A stretch of DNA of 64,000 nt from Arthrobacter_M sp030063245. GTDB lineage: Bacteria > Actinomycetota > Actinomycetes > Actinomycetales > Micrococcaceae. The stretch is taken from contig NZ_CP180316.1 in assembly GCF_051131705.1 (NCBI RefSeq), positions 2,294,001 to 2,358,000 on the forward strand, in the 5' to 3' direction. Position 1 is the stretch's first letter, and each line of letters begins with the position of its first letter. Positions 37,313 through 46,578 of the stretch are shown here, one piece after another. The notes beneath the pieces were generated by a model. It did no database searches, was not told where the DNA came from, and saw only the letters and a list, made by a program, of their open reading frames with translations. Position numbers and translations under genes: made by a program.

Positions 37313-38511
37313 CGTGCCGTCCCCGGCCATGGTTGGGCCACCTGGCGCAGCGAGTCAAAGTCGACCTTGGCATAAAGAGCCGTCGTGGCCAGATCCTGGT
37401 GACGCAGGACCTGGCTGATCGTCGTAAGGCCGGCGCCCTGTTTGAGCATCTCACCAGCCAAGGCATGCCTGAGCCGGTGCGGGCCAAACTTGGGTAGTCC
37501 CGCGCGTTTGCAGGCGCGTTCAATGACGTCTCCGACCAAGTCGGCACGGATCGGTCCCCGAGGAGCGCGGCAGGTCAAGAAGACATGAACGGCATCGGCG
37601 GGGTTCCGGCCACACGACAAATAGGCCACCAAGGCTTCACCGACTCCGGCGAGCAGCGGCATCCGGTCCTGCCGGCGGGCCTTGCCACGAACCACCAGTT
37701 CACCGGCACGCCAATCCATGTCACACAGTTCCAGCCGTGCGACCTCGATTGATCGCAGCCCCAGACGGGCCACCAGCATCGCAATCGCGAAATCCCGGGC
37801 GCCCAGCTGCGTGCTGCGGTCAAAACTGTCAAGCAACAACTGCACATCGGTAGCCGAGACTGTCGGTGGCGGCAGAGTTGCCAACCGCCAGCCACCCACC
37901 GGGGGTACGGCCGATCCCAGCCGCAGCTCGGTGATTCCTTGCAGATACAGGAAACGCAAAACGGCCCGTAGTTCAGCCACACGGCCCTTCGCCGAGCCGG
38001 CCGACACCCTGTTGCACTCCCGTAGCAAGAACGCATTGACATCCGCCCCCGTCAAGGCCGACGGCACGAAAACACCACTACTGTGACACTGTTCCTCGAG
38101 GAATCGTCGTGCCGTGTTCTCATATCGGTGCACCGTTGTCGGGGCGAGTCCACGTTCCTGGAACATCCAGGAACGATATTCATCCATCAGCTCGCCAAGT
38201 GCTGTCGCCAACGGGGATGCCGCCGGGGCAATACCGGAGTACCGCAAAAATTCCAGCAGTGGCACCAAAGCCCGCGGGCCAGGGAATCTCCGAGTTACCA
38301 CTGCTTTCCGGGCAGACAAAAACCCGCTCAGGACCTGCTCATTCAACTCCTCGGCCCTCAACCCCTCGGAAGAGAGCCATCGACCGACCCGCCCAATGTC
38401 CTTGAGCATGTTCCGGATTGTGCCCGGCGTGTAGCCCCGCCGCACCAACCATGCCCGATACCCCTCAACCTGCGCACCCAGTTGACCGTCATTTCTCTTC
38501 GGTCCAGACAT
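37309..38511 (-). CDS. Tyrosine recombinase, first gene of the RIT trio
   Basis: 400 residues, with a longer N-terminal region than its partners: two helical core-binding segments (about 15-90 and 105-200). Catalytic residues: LGLRSIEVARL (R), GKARRQDRMPL (K), GPHRLRHALAGEML (HxxR), LRHQDLATTALYAKVD (H, Y). GGAGG precedes the ATG at 38511. Position corresponds to RitA. A perfect 10-bp hairpin lies between its start and the right inverted repeat. Confidence 0.9.
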   Translation of the reverse strand: MSGPKRNDGQLGAQVEGYRAWLVRRGYTPGTIRNMLKDIGRVGRWLSSEGLRAEELNEQVLSGFLSARKAVVTRRFPGPRALVPLLEFLRYSGIAPAASPLATALGELMDEYRSWMFQERGLAPTTVHRYENTARRFLEEQCHSSGVFVPSALTGADVNAFLLRECNRVSAGSAKGRVAELRAVLRFLYLQGITELRLGSAVPPVGGWRLATLPPPTVSATDVQLLLDSFDRSTQLGARDFAIAMLVARLGLRSIEVARLELCDMDWRAGELVVRGKARRQDRMPLLAGVGEALVAYLSCGRNPADAVHVFLTCRAPRGPIRADLVGDVIERACKRAGLPKFGPHRLRHALAGEMLKQGAGLTTISQVLRHQDLATTALYAKVDFDSLRQVAQPWPGTAR

Positions 38512-38527
38512 GAGATTTCGCCTCCTT

Positions 38528-38551
38528 CATGGAAGCACCGTTGCTTCCATG
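38528..38551. other. Hairpin in the leader of the recombinase trio
   Basis: CATGGAAGCA and TGCTTCCATG form a perfect 10-bp stem with a 4-base loop, 17 bp before the first recombinase start. It may limit read-through expression or serve as a recombinase site. Confidence 0.6.
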
Positions 38552-38570
38552 ACCAGCGTCCTCCCACGGA

Positions 38571-38683
38571 AACTATGCCGATATGGGAACAGTCGATTCT
38601 TGTCCGGACCCCAGCGGCAGGGCCTCTTCTGGTACCCGCGTTCCCAGCACCTCGGCATAGTTACCGGCTCGGCATAGGTCGAT
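38571..38683. repeat. RIT right inverted repeat (113 bp)
   Basis: Reverse complement of 35283-35395 with about two mismatches, carrying the same set of CTATGCCGA/TCGGCATAG sub-sites in mirror order. Confidence 0.95.
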
Positions 38684-38705
38684 CTATGCGGATATCCGCA
38701 TAGAT
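38682..38705. repeat. Perfect 24-bp palindrome at the RIT-Tn3 junction
   Basis: The palindrome is centred on GATATC with arms ATCTATGCG. It lies between the outer edge of the right repeat and the transposase frame (…LLDFIN). No copy is present at the left junction, so it is either an asymmetric end of the element or part of the target. Confidence 0.9.
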
Positions 38706-40625
38706 TGATGAAGTCCAGCAGATGCTCGGTTTTGGCTATTCTGCCGTACTCCGCCAACGCTTTTCCAAGCAGGGTTGGTGTCCCGCCGCCCTGAGTGACC
38801 CGCAGAACTTCCGAGGCGCGCACGGTCCGGCAGTCAAAGATCCTGCAAGACGCAGCATGTCAGGCTAGTTCGTCGTAATGCCGTAATAAGGTCCATGTTG
38901 ATCCAATTGCGGCCGGCGACCGCGTTCAGCTTCCCGTAGTCAGCTGTGGTATTGACGCCCCAGAACCGTTGGTCAGGAAGCCCGGCCAGGCGGGGCGAGA
39001 ACCGGTACCGAGCAGGGTGAAGAGCCCGAAAACCTGATCCGAGTAGGAGGCCGTGTCGGTGGCGACCATCTCGGGGCGCTGGCCCCCGTCAAGATCGAGC
39101 AGCCCATCCAGAATGTGTAGGGAATCGCGGACCGTTCCCGGGACAACGACGGCACCCAGGCCTGAGGCCTGGTCGTTGAGATAGGTCAGCCGGGTCAGGC
39201 CGCGGCCCTGACTAAAGTAGCGCGGATTCGCCCCGGCATTGACGGTGGCCACCGGAACCACGAACCGCCTCCCATCGACGGCGGCGCGCACATAGTTTTG
39301 ATCGACGTGGGTAAGGCGTCCACGGGTCAGCGCGGGGTGGCCGTCCTTGACCACCGGTGTCAGGCCGACGTTGCACGCGTCGACCACCAAAATGGCGGCG
39401 AGGGAGACGCTGAGCTGGTCCATCCGTGCGGAGGCCTCCGAAACGTGGCTGAATTCCGAGAGGAACCCCGTCCAGGAATGCACTTCCAACAGCACATCGG
39501 GCAGATCCACCCGCGGCAGCATCGCCGACACCGGCCCCCGCAACTGCGTCAAGGACTCGGGTATCGTCTTGGCCTCCAGGGGCGAGAGATGAACCTTGCC
39601 GGCCTCATCAATGCGTACCGCAGGATTATCGGCCAGTTGACCGGCCGCCTCACGATAGCGGGCATCCAAGCTGTGACGGACACCGGCAAGGTGCTCCGCG
39701 GGCTCGTCTGGCAGCTGGAGTGCTCTCAAGGTCTCGTTCTTGGTCGCCTGCCACGCCGGGTCGCTCAGCAACCGCGCCCTGGGGCCTCCCCAGCGACGCC
39801 CGCCCACAACGAAGATGTCCCTGCGCCGCAGCGCCCTGTGGACGGCGTCCATCACCGCCACCGTGTACGCTCTGCGATCGAGCTCTCCTGCGGTGCCGAT
39901 TGGGCGTTGCCAGGCCGGCGACAGGACGGACAGATCAACCTCGCTCGGGTCCTTTTTACGGCCGTCCAAAACCTTTGGCAACGCTGTCAGGGCCGCCAAC
40001 GTTGGGGCACCATCCGCGGTGGCCCCAAAAGGTGCCGCCGATGCCAACGCAGGCAGGAAAGACCGTACGGTGGTGAACCGGCGCATCATCTCGGCCGCCG
40101 TGTCACCCTCGGTGCCGGCCGGACGCGTCAACGTGGAGACGCCGGGAAGAAGGACCTTGCGCTCACGCAGCCAGAGCGCCGCCCGTTCAAACAAGCGCAC
40201 CGGCACCTCCGACGACGTCCACGCCCGGGCCGCAAGGAAAAGCATCAGCTCCTCATACTTAACCGGATCAGCAAAGTCCATATCACCATAAACGGCGGAA
40301 ATCTCCGCAGCGTGCTCATAACCGGTCTGTCCCGCTGCGCGTAAAGCTTGAGAACGGAAGCATCCGCAATGCCCAGCTGCCCGGCCAGGGAATCCACCAC
40401 TGGCCAAGGGACAGCCCGCGGATCCGTCAGAAACCGGCCCACGACCCGCACCGTTGTCAGTTGAACAGCAAATCCCAGCCGGTTGTGCATTCCCCGGCGG
40501 CGACCAACTACCGACAGATCGGCATCATCCAACCAACAGAAGCGTTCCAGGTCCTCCGCCGATACCTCATCAGGGAATCTGCCGAACCCTGCGGCCCGCT
40601 CATCACTTAGAAAATCGACCGCCAT
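38704..40625 (-). pseudogene. tnpA: Tn3-family transposase, 5' part up to the RIT insertion
   Basis: Starts MAVDFLSDERAAGFGRFPDE, a Tn3 TnpA N-terminus. At about 40340 the frame shifts: KLYAQR continues as QTGYEHAAEISAVYG in the next frame. The DDE core is recognisable (RLTHVDQNYVRAAVD; EMVATDTASYSDQVFGLF). Further shifts near 38990, 38880 and 38840 follow, but LPDQRFWGVNTTADYGKLNA and ASEVLRVTQGGGTPTLLGKA can still be read before the break at HLLDFIN, where the RIT begins. The product is dead. Confidence 0.85.
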
Positions 40626-40652
40626 GCCACGCATTCAACAGCCACCGGACCC

Positions 40653-40690
40653 CTTAGCGTGAATTTCCGTACCGATCCTCCTCAGACCCC
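40653..40690. repeat. Tn3-type 38-bp terminal inverted repeat
   Basis: Read on the minus strand it begins GGGGTCTGAGG and ends TTCACGCTAAG, exactly 38 bp. GGGG start, ACGGAAA and the ACGCTAAG end are the classical Tn3/Tn21 IR features. It stands 28 bp before the transposase start. Confidence 0.85.
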
Positions 40691-41270
40691 AGGTCGCGTA
40701 CAGCGGTGCTCCTTGGGATCCGTCCTGGGACCGGCGGTATCGCCTCTTATTCGCGACGGATCCGCAAATGCTCCGTGATACCGGCGATTCCGCGGATGGC
40801 CAGTGCGCTCAAGACCCGGGCTACGGCGTCGTCAACCAGCCAACGGTGCCGCCAAACGAGGGGGAAACAATCTTTGGCGGCAATGGCTGCGTCCACCGGA
40901 CTGGGAACCAGCGGACCGACAGCCCACCGCGAACGGTTTCGACCGGCTCTACCCCGACGACGCCGCACCGCTCGAATGAGACTAAGTCCCCGGGCGCTCA
41001 GATTTCGGCGTATCTCTTGGTCGAGGGTATGACACCGCCGCCGTCTTATCTTGGTGAAAGCGGCACCCCCTCGCTGTGCTCAGGTTTTCGATCGTCCGTT
41101 TGGCCCGATCCCGCCAGATGTACCCGCTGGACCGATCATGGAATGTGCCGCTCGAAGTCATCGGGGAGGTGGCGGCAAATTCCGTCATCGCTCGATTGAC
41201 GGTCACCGAAGTCACTGCACCAAGATGTGCGAGCGATTCCCATGCGCCCAGCGGTTGTGCCGACGAGGGT
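40691..41270. other. Right flank of the transposon, unresolved ORF on the minus strand
   Basis: A minus-strand frame (40747-40968, open further upstream) encodes DCFPLVWRHRWLVDDAVARV, then LSALAIRGIAGITEHLRIRRE. I do not recognise it; the codon pattern looks protein-like only at its end. It may be a remnant of another transposase or host gene cut by the Tn3. No other feature is visible. Confidence 0.35.
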
Positions 41271-43463
41271 CTAGAGAACATCCAGGCCGTCACACCTGAT
41301 CTGGACAGGTACTCCGCTTCGCTTGGCAGCGTTGGCCGCCTTGAGAGCGCGCAATGCGGTGGTGACAGCCGAGGCGATGGCATAGGGGAAGAACAGCAGC
41401 GTCCGATACTGTCCCTCTTCATCCGAGCCCGGGATGCTGCGGCTTTGCAGGCGGGGTGCCACCGGTGCCGGTCCCACCACCCGGATTTCCGAGGCCAGCC
41501 GGAGTTGGCCGACAAACGCGCCGACCGCTGCTTCCGGGCCGGTGATGGATGCGATGCGGACTGCCGGCGGCAGTCCCAGCTCCAGTCGCAATGCAAGCTC
41601 TCGGTCGGCATAGCCGGCGGGATCCCACCGCACCAAGGCGCCGACCACTTGGGAATCCTCCGCGGTCACCACCACTACACCGCCGTCCTTGGCTGGGCGC
41701 ACCAGGGCGCTGGCATTGAACCAGCGGCGCAGCGCATCCTCACCGGCGCGCAAGGACTCCCGCCGGAGCAGGGTGTCCCCGTCAAGCAGGAGCGCCGCGG
41801 CATAGCCCTCTGGGGCCAGGGGTTCTGCGCCCACGGTGGCCACTACCAGTGCCGGTTTATCTGGGACATGTGCCTTCACATGATCCCCGGCTGAGGAAAG
41901 CACCGGTACGCCGGGAAAGGCCTTGCCAAGTTCCTCTGCCGTCCGGGCGGCGCCGACAACCACCCTGCGCAGTTCGCGCGACCCGCAGGTGGAACAGCTG
42001 TAGTTGTTCCCCGGAGAGGCGCACCAGCGGCACTGGAGCACGGGTCTTTGCCCGTGCCGGGCCGGCAGCTCCATCAGCGGCCCGCGGCAGACTACGCAGC
42101 GGGCCGTTTCCCGGCAGCGCTGGCAGGCCAGGCTGGGGGCATAGCCGGCCCGCGCCACCTGCACCAGGACCGGACCGCGTTTCAGGCCTTCTTTGGCGGT
42201 CTGCCAGGCCCGCTGCGGGAGCCTGCCCACCGAAGCCAGCGGATCACGTTCCTGCTCGAAGCTGTCGGCCGTGCTGATCACCCTGGCCGTGACGGCCCGG
42301 GACAGCGTCCGGTCGGGGTAAATGGGCTGTGCCCAGCCGGTGTTAAGCAGGCGTTGGGCTTCAGTACTGCGGGTATGGCCTGCCAGCAGCAGGCCCGCAT
42401 TCTCCTGCTCGGCCCGCAGCAGCAGCACGTCCCGGGCATGGTGGTACGGAGCCCGGCGCTCTACGTGCAGATCATCGCCGTCGTCCCAGCAGCAGAACAA
42501 CCCCGGATCGGCGACGGGGGCAAAGGCAGCTGACCGGGTGCCTAGCACCACTCGCACGTCTCCGCTGAGGACCCCGAGAAAGTTCCGATAGCGCACGCTG
42601 GGTCCATCCTCGGCCGTGAGCCGGACGAAGGAATCGGCAGGAAGCACTTCGGCGACGGCCTGCTCAAGCAACAGCAGATCACGCTGATCCGGGACAACGG
42701 CGATGGCCCCGCGCCCCGAAATGCTGCAGCCGGCAATCGCCTGCGCGAGCTGCCGATGCCAGGAGTGGGCGCCGAAGCCCTGCAGCGCGGACAGCACACC
42801 GCGCGGTGATCCGCCTGAGGCCAGATGTCCGAGATACGCGTCCGCATTGTGATAGCCCTGAAAAAGCGTTGTCACCGGAAGGGTCGGAACCGCAGGAACA
42901 TCAGGAGCTGCAGATTCTCCAGGGACAGCTGCCGTGACGACGTTACGGGGATCACCGGGTACGGTCGATCCAGCAGGCTGCGGGCCGGTTACCTTGGGTT
43001 CAGCGGACAGCGGTCCCGGATACTGCTTATCAAGTTTGGCTACGCGGGGAGGGATGGCAACCCGCAATACGTCGCTCACCGAGCCCGCATAGCGCGCTGC
43101 TACGGCCTCGGCCAGCCGGAACACAGCCGGTGTGAGCACGGGGACACCGCTGAAGACCTTGCCCAGCGGCGTCAGCCTGGTGCTTTCCGAGGAAGCCACG
43201 CGTTCCGTGAGGTATCCGTTCAGGTCCTGGCCGGCAAACCGCACTTTGACGCGCACGCCCGGCCGCGCAATGTCGGCGAGGTCTGCAGGGACGCTGTAGT
43301 CAAATAGCCGGTCCAGGTGCGGCAGGGATGATTCGATCAGAACCCGGCCCACGGGCAGCCGATCGGCCAGCACCACCGCACTGTAGGGATCCGGGGTCTG
43401 ATGCTGCGTCACAAATCCCTGCAGCAACGATGGCTGGACCACGGAGCCGCTCTCGGCCGTCAC
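41271..43463 (-). CDS. priA: Primosomal protein N' (PriA), actinobacterial form without Walker A
   Basis: 730 residues from GTG 43463, preceded by AAGGAG at six bases. The N-terminal 3'-DNA-binding domain (VLIESSLPHLDRLFDYSVPA) and the zinc-binding insertion (CQRCRETARCVVC, CRWCASPGNNYSCSTCGS) are present. The helicase P-loop is not: where GxTGSGKT should stand the sequence reads FGAHSWHRQLAQAI, and the DEAH box is WDDGDD. Actinobacterial PriA is known to lack these motifs, so it probably acts as a restart scaffold and not a helicase. It lies downstream of metK, as in mycobacteria. Confidence 0.93.
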   Translation of the reverse strand: MTAESGSVVQPSLLQGFVTQHQTPDPYSAVVLADRLPVGRVLIESSLPHLDRLFDYSVPADLADIARPGVRVKVRFAGQDLNGYLTERVASSESTRLTPLGKVFSGVPVLTPAVFRLAEAVAARYAGSVSDVLRVAIPPRVAKLDKQYPGPLSAEPKVTGPQPAGSTVPGDPRNVVTAAVPGESAAPDVPAVPTLPVTTLFQGYHNADAYLGHLASGGSPRGVLSALQGFGAHSWHRQLAQAIAGCSISGRGAIAVVPDQRDLLLLEQAVAEVLPADSFVRLTAEDGPSVRYRNFLGVLSGDVRVVLGTRSAAFAPVADPGLFCCWDDGDDLHVERRAPYHHARDVLLLRAEQENAGLLLAGHTRSTEAQRLLNTGWAQPIYPDRTLSRAVTARVISTADSFEQERDPLASVGRLPQRAWQTAKEGLKRGPVLVQVARAGYAPSLACQRCRETARCVVCRGPLMELPARHGQRPVLQCRWCASPGNNYSCSTCGSRELRRVVVGAARTAEELGKAFPGVPVLSSAGDHVKAHVPDKPALVVATVGAEPLAPEGYAAALLLDGDTLLRRESLRAGEDALRRWFNASALVRPAKDGGVVVVTAEDSQVVGALVRWDPAGYADRELALRLELGLPPAVRIASITGPEAAVGAFVGQLRLASEIRVVGPAPVAPRLQSRSIPGSDEEGQYRTLLFFPYAIASAVTTALRALKAANAAKRSGVPVQIRCDGLDVL

Positions 43464-43746
43464 GATCAGCTCCTTCACTACTCCTCGGACTTGGTTCAAC
43501 GATTCACTGCACGGAATCACCGTACAAACTGGCGGCACGGATTCACCCCACGGAATAAATGCAGCCACCAGACGCAATGTGCGGACACGCGGACTATAAC
43601 GTGACCCGTGCCAACAGCTAACCACAGACCAGCGACATCGCTGCCGCCACGCAAAACTGTCCATAACTTTCCCGGGCACCCGTTCCCGGTGGGCGGTTCC
43701 ATCCACTCACCGCCGCCGCGACTACCGTCGGCGCCGGACCTTCGCC

Positions 43747-44949
43747 CTACGCGTCGAAAAACGACTTCAGCGCGTCAACCCGGTCGAGGTTCTCCCAGGT
43801 GAAATCCGGGTCGTCGCGGCCGAAGTGGCCGTGTGCGGCCGTTTTGGCGTAAATAGGACGCTTCAGGTCCAATGCCCTGATGATGGGCCGCGGGCGCAAA
43901 TCAAAGACGGCTTCGATGGCTGCTTCGATCCGGCGCGGGTCGACGGTCTCGGTGCCGAACGTTTCAACGTAAACCCCGACGGGGCGGGCGACGCCGATCG
44001 CGTAACCAACCTGCACCTCGGCCCGGCTGGCCAGCCCGGCGGCCACAATGTTCTTGGCCACCCAGCGCACCGCGTAGGCGGCGGAACGGTCCACCTTTGA
44101 CGGGTCCTTGCCGGAGAAGGCGCCGCCACCGTGGCGGGCCATGCCGCCGTAGGTGTCAACGATGATCTTCCGCCCAGTCAGGCCGGCGTCGCCCACGGGA
44201 CCACCCACCACAAAGGGCCCGGCCGGGTTGAGATGCATCTTAACGGCGGAAAGGTCCAGCCCGGACGCGTCGAGGACGGGCGCAATCACAAACTCCTGCA
44301 GGTCGGCGCGCAGTTGGTCCAGCGAGGCGCCCTCGGCGTGCTGGCTGGAGATGACCACGGTGTCCACGGAGACGGGTAAGTCGCCGTCGTAGCCGATGGT
44401 CACCTGGGTCTTGCCGTCCGGGCGCAGGTAGGAAAGCAGCCCGGACTTGCGCACGTCCGTCAGGCGCTCAGACAGGCGGTGCGCCAGATAGATGGGCGTG
44501 GGCATGTACGAGGCGGTCTCGTTGCTTGCATAGCCGAACATCAAACCCTGGTCGCCGGCACCCTGGGCGTCGTCCTCGTCAACCGCCGTACCTTCGCGAA
44601 CCTCCAAGGAGTTAAAGACGCCGTCAAAAATGTCCTGGGACTGCTGCCCGATGGACACGGACACCCCGCAGCGGGCGCCGTCGAAGCCGTTGGCGGAGGA
44701 ATCGTAGCCGATGTCCAGGATGGTGTTGCGCACAATCGCGGGTATTTCCACGTACGCATCGGTGGTGACTTCCCCGGCCACATGCACCAGCCCGGTGGTG
44801 GCCATGGTTTCCACCGCCACACGGGAGTCGGGGTCCTCGGCCAGCAACGCGTCCAGGATTGCGTCGCTGATCTGGTCGCAAATCTTGTCCGGATGGCCTG
44901 CGGTCACGGATTCGGAAGTAAAAAGGCGCAAGGGGTTAGCTGAAGTCAC
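43747..44949 (-). CDS. metK: S-adenosylmethionine synthetase
   Basis: 400 residues, full length. MetK makes S-adenosylmethionine from methionine and ATP. TSESVTAGHPDKICDQISDA at the start, GAGDQGLMFGYA and GGGAFSGKDPSKVDRSAAY are its signatures. It follows coaBC by 88 bp on the same strand. The 283 bp between it and priA holds no gene that I can support. Confidence 0.98.
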   Translation of the reverse strand: MTSANPLRLFTSESVTAGHPDKICDQISDAILDALLAEDPDSRVAVETMATTGLVHVAGEVTTDAYVEIPAIVRNTILDIGYDSSANGFDGARCGVSVSIGQQSQDIFDGVFNSLEVREGTAVDEDDAQGAGDQGLMFGYASNETASYMPTPIYLAHRLSERLTDVRKSGLLSYLRPDGKTQVTIGYDGDLPVSVDTVVISSQHAEGASLDQLRADLQEFVIAPVLDASGLDLSAVKMHLNPAGPFVVGGPVGDAGLTGRKIIVDTYGGMARHGGGAFSGKDPSKVDRSAAYAVRWVAKNIVAAGLASRAEVQVGYAIGVARPVGVYVETFGTETVDPRRIEAAIEAVFDLRPRPIIRALDLKRPIYAKTAAHGHFGRDDPDFTWENLDRVDALKSFFDA

Positions 44950-45037
44950 TTGTACACTCTACGTCCTCGACTGCTGCGCCTTCCGGCGCAGGACATGGTT
45001 GGTAACGGCGGGTGGTCCGACGAGAAGGCAGTGCAGG

Positions 45038-46270
45038 TTACAGTGCGGTCAGCGCGGCGCCGACCAGTCCGACGACGGCGGCAGCCACGTCGGTCTTGCT
45101 GCCCTCCGCCGTGACGGGCTCGGTGCCGCGGCGGTCAAGTATGACCACCTCAGTATCGTCCGCACCGAAGATCCGGTTAGCGCCGACCTGGTTGACGACG
45201 AGTAGATCACAGCCCTTGCGTTCCAATTTGGCGCGGGCATAACCGAGAACGTCGGACTGCTCATCCCCGGTCTCCGCGGCAAAGCCCACGATGACCTGGC
45301 GGCGCCCGGTGCTCTCACGCTCGCGCACCAGCTCCGCCAGGATGTCCGGGGTGCGGACCAGCGTGATGACCGGATCCGCGACGTCGTCCTGTTTCTTGAT
45401 TTTGCTCGCCGACAGCCGGGCCGGGCGGAAATCGGCGACCGCAGCCGCCATGATAATCGCGTCGGAGCCGGCGGCGGCGGCCAGCGCGGCCTCGCGCAGC
45501 TCCAGTGCCGTTTCCACCGTGACCAGTTCGACGCCTTCCGGCGCGGGGACGTCCATGTGTGCGGCGATCAGCCGTACGCGTGCCCCGGCCTGCAGAGCGG
45601 CGGTGGCCAGTGCAACACCCTGCTTGCCGGAGGACCGGTTGCCCAGGAACCTCACGGGGTCCAGCGGTTCGCGGGTCCCGCCGGCGGTAATGGTCACGGT
45701 CCGGCCGGCTAACTCCGTCCGTTCCGCCGTCCCAGCTGAAGCCATCAGTTCCAGCGCGGCGGCGAAGATCTGCTCCGGCTCGGGCAGCCGGCCGGGGCCG
45801 GAGTCGACGCCGGTCAGCCGCCCGACCGCCGGCTCCAGCACGGTGATTCCGCGGCTCCGCAGCGTCGCCACATTTGCGGCCGTGGCGGCGTGCCCCCACA
45901 TTTCGCTGTGCATCGCAGGAGCGAACAACACCGGTCCGCGTGCCATCAGCAATGTGGTCGTGAGCAGATCGTCTGCCTGCCCGGCCGCGGCGCGGGACAG
46001 CAGATCCGCGGTCGCCGGGGCAACCACGATCAGATCCGCTTCGTGTCCGAGCCTGACGTGATTGACCTTCTCGACGCCTTCAAAAACATTGTTCGTGACG
46101 GGATTGCCCGAAAGGGCCTCCCAGGTCGCCACCCCCACGAAACGGGTGGACGCCTCGGTCGGGATGACGTTGACGTTGTGCCCGGCCTCGGTGAAAAGCC
46201 GCAGCAGGTATGCCACCTTGTAGGCGGCTATTCCGCCGCCGACTCCCAGAACAACGCTCATCGGCGCCAC
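45038..46270 (-). CDS. coaBC: Bifunctional phosphopantothenoylcysteine decarboxylase / phosphopantothenate-cysteine ligase
   Basis: 410 residues. The N-terminal CoaC flavoprotein half has GVGGGIAAYKVAYLLRLF and FAPAMHSEMWGH; the C-terminal CoaB half has PVRFLGNRSSGKQGVALA and IIMAAAVADFRPA. The fusion makes 4'-phosphopantetheine for coenzyme A in two steps. It lies 12 bp after rpoZ, inside the core operon mihF-gmk-rpoZ-coaBC-metK. Confidence 0.97.
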   Translation of the reverse strand: MAPMSVVLGVGGGIAAYKVAYLLRLFTEAGHNVNVIPTEASTRFVGVATWEALSGNPVTNNVFEGVEKVNHVRLGHEADLIVVAPATADLLSRAAAGQADDLLTTTLLMARGPVLFAPAMHSEMWGHAATAANVATLRSRGITVLEPAVGRLTGVDSGPGRLPEPEQIFAAALELMASAGTAERTELAGRTVTITAGGTREPLDPVRFLGNRSSGKQGVALATAALQAGARVRLIAAHMDVPAPEGVELVTVETALELREAALAAAAGSDAIIMAAAVADFRPARLSASKIKKQDDVADPVITLVRTPDILAELVRERESTGRRQVIVGFAAETGDEQSDVLGYARAKLERKGCDLLVVNQVGANRIFGADDTEVVILDRRGTEPVTAEGSKTDVAAAVVGLVGAALTAL

Positions 46271-46282
46271 GTATGGAACCTG

Positions 46283-46543
46283 TTACTCCGCGGCCTCGAC
46301 GGGCGTCGATACCAGCATGCCCTCGTTGATTTCGCGAAATGCGATGGAGAGGGACTTCTCGTTCAGCCGGGTGTCGACCAGCGGGCCGACGTACTCAAAC
46401 AGGCCCTCGTGCAGCTGCGCGTAGTAGGCGTTGATCTGCCGGGCGCGCTTGGCGCCAAAGATCACAAGGCCGTACTTCGAATCCGCTGCCTCAAGCAGGG
46501 AATCGATCGGCGGGTTGATAATGCCTTCAAGCTTGGTAGCCAC
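46283..46543 (-). CDS. rpoZ: RNA polymerase omega subunit
   Basis: 86 residues from GTG, with TTGGAGAA upstream. LLEAADSKYGLVIFGAKRAR is the omega signature, followed by the INAYYAQLHEGL segment typical of actinobacteria. It supports assembly of the beta' subunit. It lies between gmk and coaBC, as in most actinobacteria. Confidence 0.97.
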   Translation of the reverse strand: MATKLEGIINPPIDSLLEAADSKYGLVIFGAKRARQINAYYAQLHEGLFEYVGPLVDTRLNEKSLSIAFREINEGMLVSTPVEAAE

Positions 46544-46578
46544 AAATTCTCCAAAAATCCGGTAGGTGCACAGCGCAA

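Larger units (their letters stand above)
35283..38707. mobile_element. RIT element (recombinase in trio)
   Basis: Three tyrosine recombinase genes in one direction, each overlapping the next by four bases, lie between 113-bp inverted repeats (35283-35395 and 38571-38683). This matches the published definition of RIT elements. All three frames are intact and each keeps HxxR and a C-terminal tyrosine. The right outer limit is uncertain by about 25 bp, because a perfect palindrome (38682-38705) lies between the repeat and the transposase gene. No passenger gene. Confidence 0.9.
35090..40690. mobile_element. Tn3-family transposon remnant carrying a nested RIT element
   Basis: The transposase gene runs from 40625 to 35090 on the minus strand, split by the RIT element at 35283-38707. 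A 38-bp Tn3-type terminal repeat stands at 40653-40690. The left terminal repeat was not identified. The transposase is frameshifted and internally deleted, so the transposon cannot move by itself. No resolvase or passenger gene is visible. Confidence 0.85.

Noticed and set aside
35394..38511. Prophage integrase cluster
   Set aside because: Three overlapping tyrosine recombinases between long inverted repeats with no phage genes fit a RIT element instead.
44950..45037. SAM riboswitch before metK
   Set aside because: Only 88 bp separate coaBC and metK and I see no SAM-box helices.
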